A DNA stretch of 64,000 bases from Paenisporosarcina quisquiliarum_A (GTDB taxonomy: Bacteria; Bacillota; Bacilli; Bacillales_A; Planococcaceae). The notes under the pieces were generated by a model. It made no database searches. It was not told where the DNA came from and saw nothing but the letters and a program-made list of their open reading frames with translations. The position numbers were made by a program, and so were the translations under genes. The stretch lies in the NCBI RefSeq assembly GCF_043641925.1, contig NZ_JBHZRU010000017.1:22483-86482 (forward strand). Direction: 5' to 3'. Within the stretch, counting starts at the first letter, position 1. Each line of letters starts with the position of its first letter. Of this stretch, positions 25,666 to 34,484 are shown one piece after another.

Positions 25666-25800
25666 ATAACAAATACGAGAACTTCAGTCACCAAATATCC
25701 ATATATTACAAACGTGTGACATCTCAATTGCAGGAAACCCTGCAAAATGATACAATTATTACATTGGTAGGTTTAAATTATGGTTTTCGGGGGAATAGTC

Positions 25801-26673
25801 ATGAAGGATTTACTGCATAAAATAGAAAATTCCTATAAGGAATTTTCAGCAGGGCAAAAGAGAATAGCCGATTTGTTCAAAGACAATCAAATTGTGCTCG
25901 CTTTTTCTTCAGCTTTAGAAGTCGGTAAAAAAGTAGAGGTTAGTGAATCTACAGTAATACGTTGGGCACAAAAGCTTGGTTTTAAGGGGTATGCGGAGTT
26001 TCAGCATGTTGTGCAACAAAAACTTGCTGAACAACGAATTGAACAAGTCGAAGATGAGGAAACCACGATTTACTCTTCTCCTTCAATTTTGAAAAATTTG
26101 CTTGATGCAGATATAAAGAGCATTACAAATTTAAAAGAATCACTCCAAGAAGAGCAACTTCTTCAAGTAGTAGATTTAATTGGCTCTGCTAAGAAGATAT
26201 ATGTGACAAGCAATTTTTTCGATTACGGTCTCGCACATTCCTTTACGCATTGGATGAACATGGTACTCGATAGCACGGAATTATTAATGCAAGGAGATGT
26301 TCAGTATTATCACCAGCTGTCTAAAATGACTCCTGAGGATGTACTCATTGCTTTTGCATTTCCGCGATATACGAAAAACGTCATGAACACCTTGCGAACA
26401 GCCAAAGAACAAGGCACAACGATTATTGTCATTACCGATTCATCAGATTCACCTGTAACACAGTTTGCAGATGAAGTTCTGTTTGTTCCGGTCTCTACCA
26501 ATTTAAGCATAGACTCCTATACAGCGGTTCATGCTTTATTAACCTCGATAATGCGCTTCATTTATGTGAAAGAGCATGAAAAAGTGAAAGCGAATCTTGC
26601 ACGTATAGATAGTATGTACGACAGAAAAGGTATTTTTTATTCAGCCGAATCCAATAAACCAATTGATGACTAA
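25801..26673 (+). CDS. MurR/RpiR family transcriptional regulator
   Basis: 290 residues from ATG 25801 (GGGGGAAT site). N-terminal RpiR HTH (EFSAGQKRIADLFKDNQ, then VSESTVIRWAQKLGFKGYAEFQ) and a C-terminal SIS sugar-isomerase-like domain (KKIYVTSNFFDYGLAH, VLIAFAFPRYTKNVMNTL, TIIVITDSSDSP). RpiR regulators usually sense sugar phosphates. Here the gene leads into an amino-acid-type ABC importer 22 nt downstream, so the ligand is open. Confidence 0.9.
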   Translation: MKDLLHKIENSYKEFSAGQKRIADLFKDNQIVLAFSSALEVGKKVEVSESTVIRWAQKLGFKGYAEFQHVVQQKLAEQRIEQVEDEETTIYSSPSILKNLLDADIKSITNLKESLQEEQLLQVVDLIGSAKKIYVTSNFFDYGLAHSFTHWMNMVLDSTELLMQGDVQYYHQLSKMTPEDVLIAFAFPRYTKNVMNTLRTAKEQGTTIIVITDSSDSPVTQFADEVLFVPVSTNLSIDSYTAVHALLTSIMRFIYVKEHEKVKANLARIDSMYDRKGIFYSAESNKPIDD

Positions 26674-26695
26674 ACACACAAAAGGGGAGATTATT

Positions 26696-27520
26696 TTGAA
26701 GAAAAAATTATCATTTTTAACAGCAATCGCAGCAACAGCTATGCTAATTACAGGGTGTGGAAGTGACGAAGAAACGAAAGGTACATCTTCAGGTTCTGGA
26801 TCTGACATGAACTTATTAGAAGACGGTAAGTTGACGTATGCTTCAAGTGGTCTATACAAGCCGTTTAACTTTACAGAAGCTGGTGAATTAACTGGTTTTG
26901 ATGTTGAAATCGGTGCTGCAATTGCAGAAAAAATGGGATTAGAGCCAAACCCAGTAACAACTCCATGGGAAACAATTACACAATCACTTCTTGGTAATAA
27001 ATTCGATGTCATTATTGGATCGATGGCGATTACTGCAGAACGTGCTGAACGCGTAAACTTCTCTGATCCTTACTACTATTCAGGTGGAATGATTTTCACT
27101 CCTGAAGGTAGCGATATCGCATCAGCTGAAGATTTAGAAGGCAAAACAATTGGGGTTGTGGCACAAAGTACGTATGACACAGCTGCTCAAGAATATACAG
27201 ATGATATTAAATACTACAACTCAGATGTTGTAGCATTAAAAGATTTAACAGTTGAAGGACGTTTAGATGCAGTTATTACGGCTGACGTTGTTGGTTTTGA
27301 AGCCATTGCAAACGGAATGGAAATCAAAGAAGTCGGAGATCCACTATGGATTGAGCAAGCGGCTGTAGCTGTACGTAAAGAAGACGAAAAATTATTAGAA
27401 GAAATTAATAAAGCGATTCAAGAAATTGTTGAAGATGGCACATACGATGAAATTTCAAACAAATGGTTTGAACGTAATCTTCTTGATGTTGATTTAGAAG
27501 GAATCGAAATTCTGAACTAA
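26696..27520 (+). CDS. ABC transporter substrate-binding lipoprotein, amino-acid family 3
   Basis: 274 residues, TTG 26696 after AAAGGGGAG. Lipobox LITGCG with Cys21 marks it for lipidation. The mature part has the family-3 solute-binding features: FNFTEAGELTGFDVEIGAAI, FDVIIGSMAITAERAERVNF, GKTIGVVAQSTYD. Family 3 proteins bind polar or charged amino acids and derivatives. Operon order regulator-SBP-permease-ATPase is complete. Confidence 0.93.
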   Translation: MKKKLSFLTAIAATAMLITGCGSDEETKGTSSGSGSDMNLLEDGKLTYASSGLYKPFNFTEAGELTGFDVEIGAAIAEKMGLEPNPVTTPWETITQSLLGNKFDVIIGSMAITAERAERVNFSDPYYYSGGMIFTPEGSDIASAEDLEGKTIGVVAQSTYDTAAQEYTDDIKYYNSDVVALKDLTVEGRLDAVITADVVGFEAIANGMEIKEVGDPLWIEQAAVAVRKEDEKLLEEINKAIQEIVEDGTYDEISNKWFERNLLDVDLEGIEILN

Positions 27521-27544
27521 TCACATTCAGGAAAGGAGAACAAT

Positions 27545-28207
27545 ATGGAATTAATTCAAACCGTTTTTGAAGTGTTTTTACGAACGTATCCAGGATTTTT
27601 AGAGGCGACACTCACAACGTTAAAAATTACTGCAGTTGCTTTAGTGTTAGGGACAGTCCTAGGTTTAATATTTGCGTTAATGAAAATTTCTCGTTCAAAA
27701 ATATTACAAACTATCGCAAACTTGTATATTACGATTATTAGAGGAACACCACTAATCGTACAAATTATGTTTTTATACTTTGGGATTACTTCACTAATTG
27801 TGCTGTCTGGATTTTGGGCAGGTGCGATTGCTTTAGGTATTCATAATGGTGCCTATATTGCAGAAATTTTCCGTGGTGCCATTCAAGGTATTGATAAAGG
27901 TCAACGTGAAGCGAGTAGTTCACTTGGGATGACTCGTTCTCAAAGTATGCGTCGAATTGTATTCCCGCAAGCTTTAAAACGGTCAATTCCACCACTTGGC
28001 AATCAATTCATTATTACGCTAAAAGACTCTTCACTTGTCTATATTATTAGTGTTCCTGAATTGTTTGCGATGGCTAATAGAGAAGCAGCACAAAATTGGC
28101 AGTCACTCGAAACGTATTTAGTGGTTGGGGCATATTATTTAGTGCTTGTTATGATCTTCACGTATCTATTGAAACTGTATGAAAATAAATTGAATGTCGA
28201 CAAATAA
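27545..28207 (+). CDS. Amino-acid ABC transporter permease (HisMQ type)
   Basis: 220 residues, about five helices, AAAGGAGA before the ATG. The EAA loop that docks the ATPase is REASSSLGMTRSQSMRRIVFPQAL-like (REASSSLGMTRSQSMRRI), and TIIRGTPLIVQIMFLYF is the usual HisMQ signature. Forms a homodimeric channel with the neighbouring ATPase. Confidence 0.95.
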   Translation: MELIQTVFEVFLRTYPGFLEATLTTLKITAVALVLGTVLGLIFALMKISRSKILQTIANLYITIIRGTPLIVQIMFLYFGITSLIVLSGFWAGAIALGIHNGAYIAEIFRGAIQGIDKGQREASSSLGMTRSQSMRRIVFPQALKRSIPPLGNQFIITLKDSSLVYIISVPELFAMANREAAQNWQSLETYLVVGAYYLVLVMIFTYLLKLYENKLNVDK

Positions 28208-28219
28208 GGAGGGACGCTC

Positions 28220-28942
28220 ATGTTAAAAGGATCAAATATTCATAAATCGTTCGGCGATTTAGAAGTGTTAAAAGGCATTGATCTCGAAGTCGCTCCTTCT
28301 GAAGTGGTTGTTCTTGTCGGTGTTAGTGGATCAGGTAAAAGTACGTTATTAAGGTGTTTTAACTTTTTAGAGCGCATCAATAAAGGGACGATTGAAATTG
28401 ATGGTCAAGTAATCGATCCGAAGAAACATAAGCTTTCAGAAATTCGTGCTGAAGTCGGCATGGTGTTCCAACACTTTAACTTGTTTCCGCATATGACGGT
28501 ATTGGAAAATGTCATTGAAGCACCGATAATTGTGAAAAAAATGAAGAAGGCGGATGCGATTGTATTAGGAAAACAATTACTTGAAAAAGTAGGTCTTTCT
28601 GATAAAGCAGATGTCTATCCAAGTAAATTGTCAGGTGGACAAAAGCAACGTGTTGCGATTGCTCGTTCCCTAGCAATGGAACCTAAAGTGTTATTGTTTG
28701 ATGAACCAACTTCTGCACTCGATCCTGAATTGGTTGGGGAAGTTCTAGCGGTTATGCAACAATTAGCACAAGAAGGTATGACAATGGTTGTTGTGACACA
28801 TGAAATGAAGTTCGCAAAAGAAGTAGCGGACCGTGTCATCATGTTAGACGAAGGACGTATCATCGAATCAGCTGATCCGGCGACATTCTTTGAGAACCCA
28901 AGTCATGAACGTACGAAACAATTTATTCAATTGGTAGACTGA
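28220..28942 (+). CDS. Amino-acid ABC transporter ATPase (GlnQ-like)
   Basis: 240 residues. Walker A GVSGSGKST (about 33-41), Q-loop MVFQHFNLFPHMTVLENV, signature LSGGQKQRVAIARSLA, Walker B VLLFDEPTSALD and the switch His in VVVTHEMKFAKEVADRV. Length and order are those of polar-amino-acid importers. Last gene of the operon, closed by a strong terminator. Confidence 0.96.
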   Translation: MLKGSNIHKSFGDLEVLKGIDLEVAPSEVVVLVGVSGSGKSTLLRCFNFLERINKGTIEIDGQVIDPKKHKLSEIRAEVGMVFQHFNLFPHMTVLENVIEAPIIVKKMKKADAIVLGKQLLEKVGLSDKADVYPSKLSGGQKQRVAIARSLAMEPKVLLFDEPTSALDPELVGEVLAVMQQLAQEGMTMVVVTHEMKFAKEVADRVIMLDEGRIIESADPATFFENPSHERTKQFIQLVD

Positions 28943-28943
28943 A

Positions 28944-28980
28944 AAAGCGCGTAGACGATTGTCGTCTACGCGTTTTTTAA
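28944..28980 (+). terminator. Terminator of the amino-acid ABC operon
   Basis: 11-bp stem CGCGTAGACGA ttg TCGTCTACGCG, then TTTTTT. Confidence 0.9.
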
Positions 28981-29035
28981 AAATATTTATTGATTCCGCA
29001 TCTTCTGCCACTTCAAAAGCCCAAAATTTCATCTA

Positions 29036-29152
29036 ACGCCAATAAATCAATGAGTAACGCCAAATTACTGGACTGTTGCGCCAAATTATCAGTCCGTAAC
29101 GCCAAATTATTCGCGCTAAACGCCATATTAATTAAGCAAATCGCCATATTAA
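29036..29152. repeat. 21-bp-phased array F (core CGCCAAATTA)
   Basis: Six units with cores at 29038, 29059, 29080, 29101, 29122 and 29143, exactly 21 bp apart. Unit order matches array E: first CGCCAATAAATC, second CGCCAAATTACT, third preceded by TG, last preceded by AT. It lies between two terminators. Confidence 0.92.
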
Positions 29153-29165
29153 CTATTGTTAAGAT

Positions 29166-29212
29166 AAAGACATCCTCTTTCACAACAATAATGGAAGAGG
29201 ATGTCTTTCTTT
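29166..29212. terminator. Terminator hairpin between ABC operon and cotD-like gene
   Basis: 14-bp stem AAAGACATCCTCTT with its complement; a pyrimidine run follows on both strands. It serves the minus-strand CotD-like gene. Confidence 0.75.
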
Positions 29213-29228
29213 CTAATATAGGGGGTCT

Positions 29229-29471
29229 TTAAAAACGACGGAAACGGTTTGGACGCATTTGGTTTGGAGGAACGATAACAGTTTGATTGATTTGTTCGTA
29301 GTAAGTTCTAGGAACATCAACAATATGTTGACGATTTACATTAATTAGAGGTTGGATATAAGGAACCTCCCGTTGTACAAAAGAATCTGTATAGCGACAC
29401 AAAGGTGGGCAAACAATCGGTTGAACTCCATGTTGTCTGCAATGGCGGGACTGATTCATAGGTCGATACAT
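29229..29471 (-). CDS. CotD family spore coat protein
   Basis: 80 residues. The pattern is CRQHGVQPIVCPPLCRYTD, then YIQPLINVNRQHIVDVPRTYY. It parallels B. subtilis CotD (Cys/His-rich head with a PIV-P motif, then HIHP-NVNHQH-V). It has fewer Cys and His than CotD. GGAGGTG lies 7 nt before the ATG. CotD is an inner coat protein; the assignment is by motif resemblance only. Confidence 0.65.
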   Translation of the reverse strand: MYRPMNQSRHCRQHGVQPIVCPPLCRYTDSFVQREVPYIQPLINVNRQHIVDVPRTYYEQINQTVIVPPNQMRPNRFRRF

Positions 29472-29670
29472 AAAGATTTCACCTCCAATCTATCTCTCTT
29501 AATAAATGCGAGATAAGAAGATTTGGAAACGGCGGTCAAATCATTTATTGAAGGTGAATTTGAAGTCACTTATAATGAATATAATATGCCTATTAACGGG
29601 GAAAGGGTGCGACGAGTGTAGAATTTTATCTTTCTAAATGAAAATTGAATAGATTTAGGGAGTGATCTAC

Positions 29671-30855
29671 ATGAATGATCGTCGTTCTTTTTTATTTTTA
29701 TGGGTGAGTCAAATACTCGCTAACGCGGGTGATATCTTATACATCGTGGGGTTAATTCAAGTTGTATATGCATCAACTGGATCTATTTTAGCTTTAACGT
29801 ATATTCCGTTAACGATTACCTTCTCTCGGTTAATCGGTAGTTTTTTAACACCACTATTATTGCATCGATTTGCTTTACATCGTATATTGCATGCTTCTAT
29901 GGTGGGGAAAATCGTGGTGTTGGGTGCTGTCTTTTTATTGAAAGATGAGGCATTGTCATGGATTTTACTCTTAGTTAGTATCATCGCTTTTCTTGATGGA
30001 TGGGCAGCTCCTGTTCGTCAAGCTATGCTTCCTGAATTTGTTGGGAAAGCCGAGTTACCTAAAGCCAATAGCTTAGTGGCAATTTCAGATAACACCGTTA
30101 ATTTGGTGAGTTGGCCACTTGGAGCGTTCTTTGTCGCTTATTATGGCGGAGGTCCGCTTATTGTCATAACAATTCTTCTCTATTTAATCGGTTGGATTTT
30201 AACTTTTGGAATAAAACCAATTCAACAGGTAAAGAAAGCTGTTCATTCCATTCGAGAACAATTGTCTGGAGGATGGACATATAGTTTCTCAAACAAATCC
30301 ATTCGCCATATTCTCATTCTTGATACGGTAGTCGCTTTTGCGGGAGCGGTTTGGATTTCTGCTATTTTATATGTGTATGTCGACAGCATTTTAGGCAAGA
30401 GTGAAGCCTGGTGGGGATATATTAATGCGTTTTACTCAGGTGGTTTTATCATTGGTGGTTATTTTTTCGCTAAGCTATCTCGCGTGTCCGCACATTGGCT
30501 CATTCTAATTGGATGTCTTGTAACAGGTGTACTAACGATATGGTTTATCTATCCCGTATTTGCGGTGGTCGCATTGATTTTATCCTTACTTCTGGGAGTG
30601 GTTGGACAGTTACAAATGCTTGCCCAGTTGATGGTGTTGCAGACTCAAACGGAAATTGATGAACTAGGTCATGTGTTTTCAGTTCAAACCGTATTAACTA
30701 CGGGTGCTTTTGGAATTGCTACATTTCTTTTTGGTTGGTTAGCCGAATACCAAGGGATTGAAGTTGCTTTCTATCTATCAGCATTCATCTCAATTGGTGC
30801 TGGAGTTTTTGCATTGATGAAAAGAAAATCTCTCACATATGAATTAGTTGAGTAA
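29671..30855 (+). CDS. MFS transporter
   Basis: 394 residues with twelve predicted helices. ATG 29671 has GGGAGTG at good spacing; the frame opens nine nt earlier. The first helix FLFLWVSQILANAGDILYIVG and the loop GWAAPVRQAMLPEFVGKAELPKANSL are typical of MFS proteins related to drug exporters of the MefA/NreB type. The substrate is unknown. Confidence 0.88.
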   Translation: MNDRRSFLFLWVSQILANAGDILYIVGLIQVVYASTGSILALTYIPLTITFSRLIGSFLTPLLLHRFALHRILHASMVGKIVVLGAVFLLKDEALSWILLLVSIIAFLDGWAAPVRQAMLPEFVGKAELPKANSLVAISDNTVNLVSWPLGAFFVAYYGGGPLIVITILLYLIGWILTFGIKPIQQVKKAVHSIREQLSGGWTYSFSNKSIRHILILDTVVAFAGAVWISAILYVYVDSILGKSEAWWGYINAFYSGGFIIGGYFFAKLSRVSAHWLILIGCLVTGVLTIWFIYPVFAVVALILSLLLGVVGQLQMLAQLMVLQTQTEIDELGHVFSVQTVLTTGAFGIATFLFGWLAEYQGIEVAFYLSAFISIGAGVFALMKRKSLTYELVE

Positions 30856-30860
30856 TAGTG

Positions 30861-30890
30861 AAGCACTTGGAGAAATCCAAGTGCTTTTTA
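30861..30890 (+). terminator. Terminator of the MFS gene
   Basis: AAGCACTTGGA gaaa TCCAAGTGCTT plus T-run. Confidence 0.88.
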
Positions 30891-30971
30891 ATACCGTAAA
30901 AACCATTTAGCACATCGAAAAGTTTGCATTCGAGATATATGGGTACAAACTAATAGAAGGAGTGTGATCAT

Positions 30972-31241
30972 GTGACCACTGATGAGCGTTTAATTTTCCG
31001 TCTTTGTAATAAAGACCGTCAGTCTTTAGAAGAAATTTATAACCGCTATGAGAAACTGCTATGGAATATTGTGACTAAAACAACTACGGAACCTGACATC
31101 TGTGAGCAGGTCATTACTCAAGTTTTTCAAGAACTATGGAACAATCCACAAGATTTTAATAATGGAAGAAAACTTTCTTCTCTGCTGATTGAGTGTTGTA
31201 AATCTCAACTTAGTTTATTTTCGATGTCAAAAACTTCTTAA
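30972..31241 (+). CDS. Sigma-70 region 2-like protein lacking region 4
   Basis: 89 residues, GTG start 9 nt after AAGGAG. The sequence IFRLCNKDRQSLEEIYNRYEKLLWNIV, later CEQVITQVFQELWNNPQDF and SSLLIECCKSQL, follows the helices of sigma-70 region 2 (compare QVFQELW with DVFLRAY in the ECF sigmas of this window). It ends before any region 4. It could be a regulator that binds core or a partner sigma, or a truncated sigma gene. After the stop no remnant of region 4 is seen for 140 nt. Confidence 0.65.
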   Translation: MTTDERLIFRLCNKDRQSLEEIYNRYEKLLWNIVTKTTTEPDICEQVITQVFQELWNNPQDFNNGRKLSSLLIECCKSQLSLFSMSKTS

Positions 31242-31383
31242 CCCTTCAACTACCTCATATCTAAATTGCTAAATTCTCTCATAATTTAAACCTCTATTAA
31301 TAAGCCGGATTTTCGAAAGTGATTGATTACTCTGTCCCTATGCAACACAATAAATATATACCTAAAAGGGAGGGAGTATATTT

Positions 31384-31503
31384 ATGCACAATCCAATTGT
31401 GAATAATACTTTAAAGAAGCTATTCACTAAAGTGAAATTATTAACATCTTATCCCCAACTTCAATTTATATCCGATAGAAGTGAGAGTGAAAAACTGTCA
31501 TGA
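31384..31503 (+). CDS. Microprotein coupled to the next gene (39 aa)
   Basis: A 39-codon gene, beginning MHNPIVNNTLKKLFTKV behind AAGGGAGGG and ending SESEKLS. Its TGA overlaps the ATG of the downstream gene (ATGA), a sign of translational coupling. It is basic and helical in the first half. No family is recognised. It may be a leader that couples translation, or a partner of the following acetyltransferase-like protein. Confidence 0.65.
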   Translation: MHNPIVNNTLKKLFTKVKLLTSYPQLQFISDRSESEKLS

Positions 31504-32333
31504 CGATTACTTATCGATTTTATGTGGGCAAGAAAGATTTGCAAAGACAAATAGACTTCTGGATTAAGTGTACAAAACTACTTCCCTATGCATGGAAACC
31601 TACGATTTCACCGAATTTATTCATTGAACACGAGAACTTCCATCCAAAATCACGTTGCTTCGCTTTTGATGGAAATCAAATGATAGGGTATATGAGCTTC
31701 ACGGGGAGTAAGGAATTTGTATCTCTCGGGTATCCATGGGTGTTACCAGGATATGAAGGTATTGTTCAAGATGAATTATATAAACGTGTATATGGCTTTG
31801 CGGAAAGTGATGAGTTTGGAGCTAAACTGTTTGCGCAACGATTTAGAAGCGACTGGAAAAAGCAAATCGACTTTTTCCTATCCAAAGGGTTTGAAGTAAC
31901 CAGACGTTCTCCGATTTTAATTAAAGAATTAAGTGAAAGTAATCATACTAATGCATCAAAAATAGAAAATGATTTTCAGTTTGATAAGTGGGCAAATGTA
32001 ATAAAACAAAATGAAGTTGTAACTGAAGAACAGCTATCCATGATGAAAGAATATTATGGGTCTGTTCAATTTGATTTCTCTATTTCTTTTGAAAATGAAG
32101 GCTATTTTGGTGTAACAATTCGAAGTGATACGGACTACGCAGAAATTTTAGCTGTAGCTTTGAAAAAGGACACGACAAAATTCTTGGCCATGGTAAATCA
32201 CGTTTTAAAGGAATGTCAAAATAGAGGAGTTAAAGTGGTAGGAATTGCAGAGTCACATTTACCACATAAGGAATCACTTGGAGATTTGGGGTTCCTTGTA
32301 CTGACTGAAGATGTGATGTTGATGAAGCAATAG
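31500..32333 (+). CDS. GNAT-like acetyltransferase (two-domain), uncertain
   Basis: 277 residues. RCFAFDGNQMIGYMSFTG (about residues 55-72) looks like GNAT strands 2-4, and FFLSKGFEVTRRSPILIKEL resembles the GNAT C-terminal strand. A second, weaker domain fills residues 150-277 and ends SLGDLGFLVLTEDVMLMKQ. The Arg/Gly acetyl-CoA loop is not evident, so activity is doubtful. A fragment resembling its C-terminus recurs at 37777-37862. Confidence 0.55.
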   Translation: MTITYRFYVGKKDLQRQIDFWIKCTKLLPYAWKPTISPNLFIEHENFHPKSRCFAFDGNQMIGYMSFTGSKEFVSLGYPWVLPGYEGIVQDELYKRVYGFAESDEFGAKLFAQRFRSDWKKQIDFFLSKGFEVTRRSPILIKELSESNHTNASKIENDFQFDKWANVIKQNEVVTEEQLSMMKEYYGSVQFDFSISFENEGYFGVTIRSDTDYAEILAVALKKDTTKFLAMVNHVLKECQNRGVKVVGIAESHLPHKESLGDLGFLVLTEDVMLMKQ

Positions 32334-32348
32334 ACTTAATAACTTTAT

Positions 32349-32394
32349 AGAAAAAGAAAAAACACATTTAAAAAAATGTGTTTTTTCTTTTTGT
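32349..32394 (+). terminator. Long AT-rich terminator
   Basis: About 19-bp stem of AGAAAAAGAAAAAACACATTT with its complement, and a T-rich tail. Confidence 0.85.
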
Positions 32395-32457
32395 TATTAT
32401 ATGGTAATGTTGGATGATGGATCACATTTCATTCAACGTTGGAAAATGGGGGTTTCT

Positions 32458-33327
32458 ATGAGGACAACTTTATCTGTATTGAGTCGTTTTTTATTTGTGG
32501 TGATCGGTATTATCTTATTAAGCGCATTTGTAGGGATGTTCACCATTAATGGTATTCATTTGGAGTGGAACGTATTTATTCAAAATATACTGGATATCGT
32601 GATGTCTTTAATCTTCCCCGATAGACTGATCATTTTAGGTCCTACTCAATTTGAGTATTCCATTTTTCTGAACTTTTGGGATTACTATTTATACTCTCTT
32701 ACTATTTTTCTGTCAGCACTCTTCATTTCCTTTGTTGTTGGTTTATTCATTACCTATTTCACAATTCTATTGCCCAAAAAACTTATTCATCATATATCCA
32801 AAATTGTTTCATTATTAGAATCGTTACCTGATTTATTCATAATCATGATTATCCAATTTAGTGTTATTTATTACTTAAATGTAACAGGGGATTTGCTTTT
32901 CCCAGTTGCCGGTTCATCTCGAACGAAAACTTACTTCTTACCCATCATAGCTTTATCATTAATTCCGGCATTTATGATTTATCGCATCAATCTCCATTTA
33001 GTAAATGAAGAATGGGAAAAATCTTATGTAGAGTTAGCTAGAAGTAAGGGACACAACAAAACGTTTATTTTCTTCAATCATGTGTTGAGAAATATAACAC
33101 CTAGCCTATTTAGTCATAGTAAAATGATAGTTTTGTATTTATTATCTTCAATGGTGATTTTCGAAAAACTCTTCAACATTTATGGAATCTTTACGTTCAT
33201 CATTACTTATCCCAATCCAAATGTGATTGCCTTTACATTAATCATGTTCTTTGTGCCTGTTTTCGTATTATATGCCATAATCACTAACTTAATAGAAAAA
33301 CAGACCGGCAAAAGATTGGAGTGGTGA
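32458..33327 (+). CDS. ABC permease, oligopeptide (OppB) type, orphan
   Basis: 289 residues from ATG 32458 (GGGGG site); the frame opens 57 nt earlier. About six helices, and the binding-protein-dependent transport signature YVELARSKGHNKTFIFFNHV (EAA loop). The periplasmic part is shorter than in classical OppB. It is followed 5 nt later by an OppC-type permease. No binding protein or ATPase is in the window, so the pair must share other subunits or is a remnant of a larger operon. Confidence 0.78.
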   Translation: MRTTLSVLSRFLFVVIGIILLSAFVGMFTINGIHLEWNVFIQNILDIVMSLIFPDRLIILGPTQFEYSIFLNFWDYYLYSLTIFLSALFISFVVGLFITYFTILLPKKLIHHISKIVSLLESLPDLFIIMIIQFSVIYYLNVTGDLLFPVAGSSRTKTYFLPIIALSLIPAFMIYRINLHLVNEEWEKSYVELARSKGHNKTFIFFNHVLRNITPSLFSHSKMIVLYLLSSMVIFEKLFNIYGIFTFIITYPNPNVIAFTLIMFFVPVFVLYAIITNLIEKQTGKRLEW

Positions 33328-33332
33328 GTTAG

Positions 33333-34382
33333 ATGAATTTAATGAAAAAACTTCTATTAAATAAATTATTTCTAACCGGTTTTGTCATAATTAGTGGCTT
33401 ATTCCTTGTTAGTATTTTTTACTTTATCGTTTTTAAGGATCATATTCCTACAACTTCGTTACTTTTTGCGGCTGACGGAAAGCCGTTACCTGCACCATAT
33501 AGTTTTAAAAAATTTCCTCCATTTGGAACAGATGGGTTTGGACGGCATTTGTTAATTGTGATGATTGTTGGAACCAAATATACAATTGCAGCTGCATTAA
33601 TCATTACATTCTTACGAGTTTTTCCTTCGATCATTTTCGGTTTAATTCTTCATTTTTATTTTAATAAACTCGAGAGACCAATCAAATCTATGGTTGACTC
33701 ATTAAATTATTTTCCAATGACCTTGCTTGCCTATCTTCTCTTAAATGTGATTCTCATACAAGATGTCAGCATGATCTTAGTTGATGGGGCACTGGTTGAA
33801 GGTGCACAGCCACTGCCTTATTGGCATCGTGTCGTATTATTTATCATTATATTAGCCTCACTTTTCGTGCCAACGAATTCGGTATTAATCGCAAATGAAG
33901 TGAAGATAATCATGAACAAAGAATTCATTGAGTGTTCTAGAGTTTTAGGTGCTACTAACTGGAGAATCGTATCGAAACATATTAAGCCCTTTTTAGTCCC
34001 TCAAATAGCGATTATTTTTATTCGAGATTTTATTCAGTCTCTCATTTTGATGTCGCATTTGGCTGTACTTGGATTATTTATAGGTGGGTATTATTTCCGA
34101 GAAGATTTATTTGGCCAAACGCAAAAGGTGTCTTTATCAAACGAGTGGGCAGGATTGCTAGGCATGTGGTGGGAATTCCTTTGGACAACTTATCCCTGGA
34201 TTTCCTTCATCCCAATTTTGTTTATTACCATTCTTATCTTATCTGCTAAAGGCATGATGGAAGGCTTGAAGGTGGAACTAGCTTTGATGGATAATTTAAG
34301 AGAGACACCTTTAAAAAAGGAAAACCTGCTATTACCAGAAACATTAGCTCCATTTGAAAGAATAAGAAATTACTCCAAATGA
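33333..34382 (+). CDS. ABC permease, oligopeptide (OppC) type, orphan
   Basis: 349 residues with an N-terminal helix, the PPFGTDGFGRHLLIVMIVGT block typical of OppC (FGTDxxGRD) and the EAA loop EFIECSRVLGATNWRIVSKHI. A large extracytoplasmic insert precedes the last helix. Its C-terminal tail of ~30 nt is duplicated at 37873-37902. Coupled to the OppB-type gene before it. Confidence 0.82.
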   Translation: MNLMKKLLLNKLFLTGFVIISGLFLVSIFYFIVFKDHIPTTSLLFAADGKPLPAPYSFKKFPPFGTDGFGRHLLIVMIVGTKYTIAAALIITFLRVFPSIIFGLILHFYFNKLERPIKSMVDSLNYFPMTLLAYLLLNVILIQDVSMILVDGALVEGAQPLPYWHRVVLFIIILASLFVPTNSVLIANEVKIIMNKEFIECSRVLGATNWRIVSKHIKPFLVPQIAIIFIRDFIQSLILMSHLAVLGLFIGGYYFREDLFGQTQKVSLSNEWAGLLGMWWEFLWTTYPWISFIPILFITILILSAKGMMEGLKVELALMDNLRETPLKKENLLLPETLAPFERIRNYSK

Positions 34383-34484
34383 ATTTATAAGTGCCAAAAA
34401 TCAAAGAAAACCCCTGTGGAAATTTAAAAGGACTGTCGCATTCTGGTCCTTCATAAACTAAGGTTAAAACTACAGAGGAAAGAT

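Noticed and set aside
25545..29152. CRISPR array from CGCCAAATTA repeats
   Set aside because: Units are 21 bp with a ~10-bp degenerate core and ~10-bp variable part, far from the 23-47-bp exact repeats and 30-40-bp spacers of CRISPR; no cas genes are nearby.
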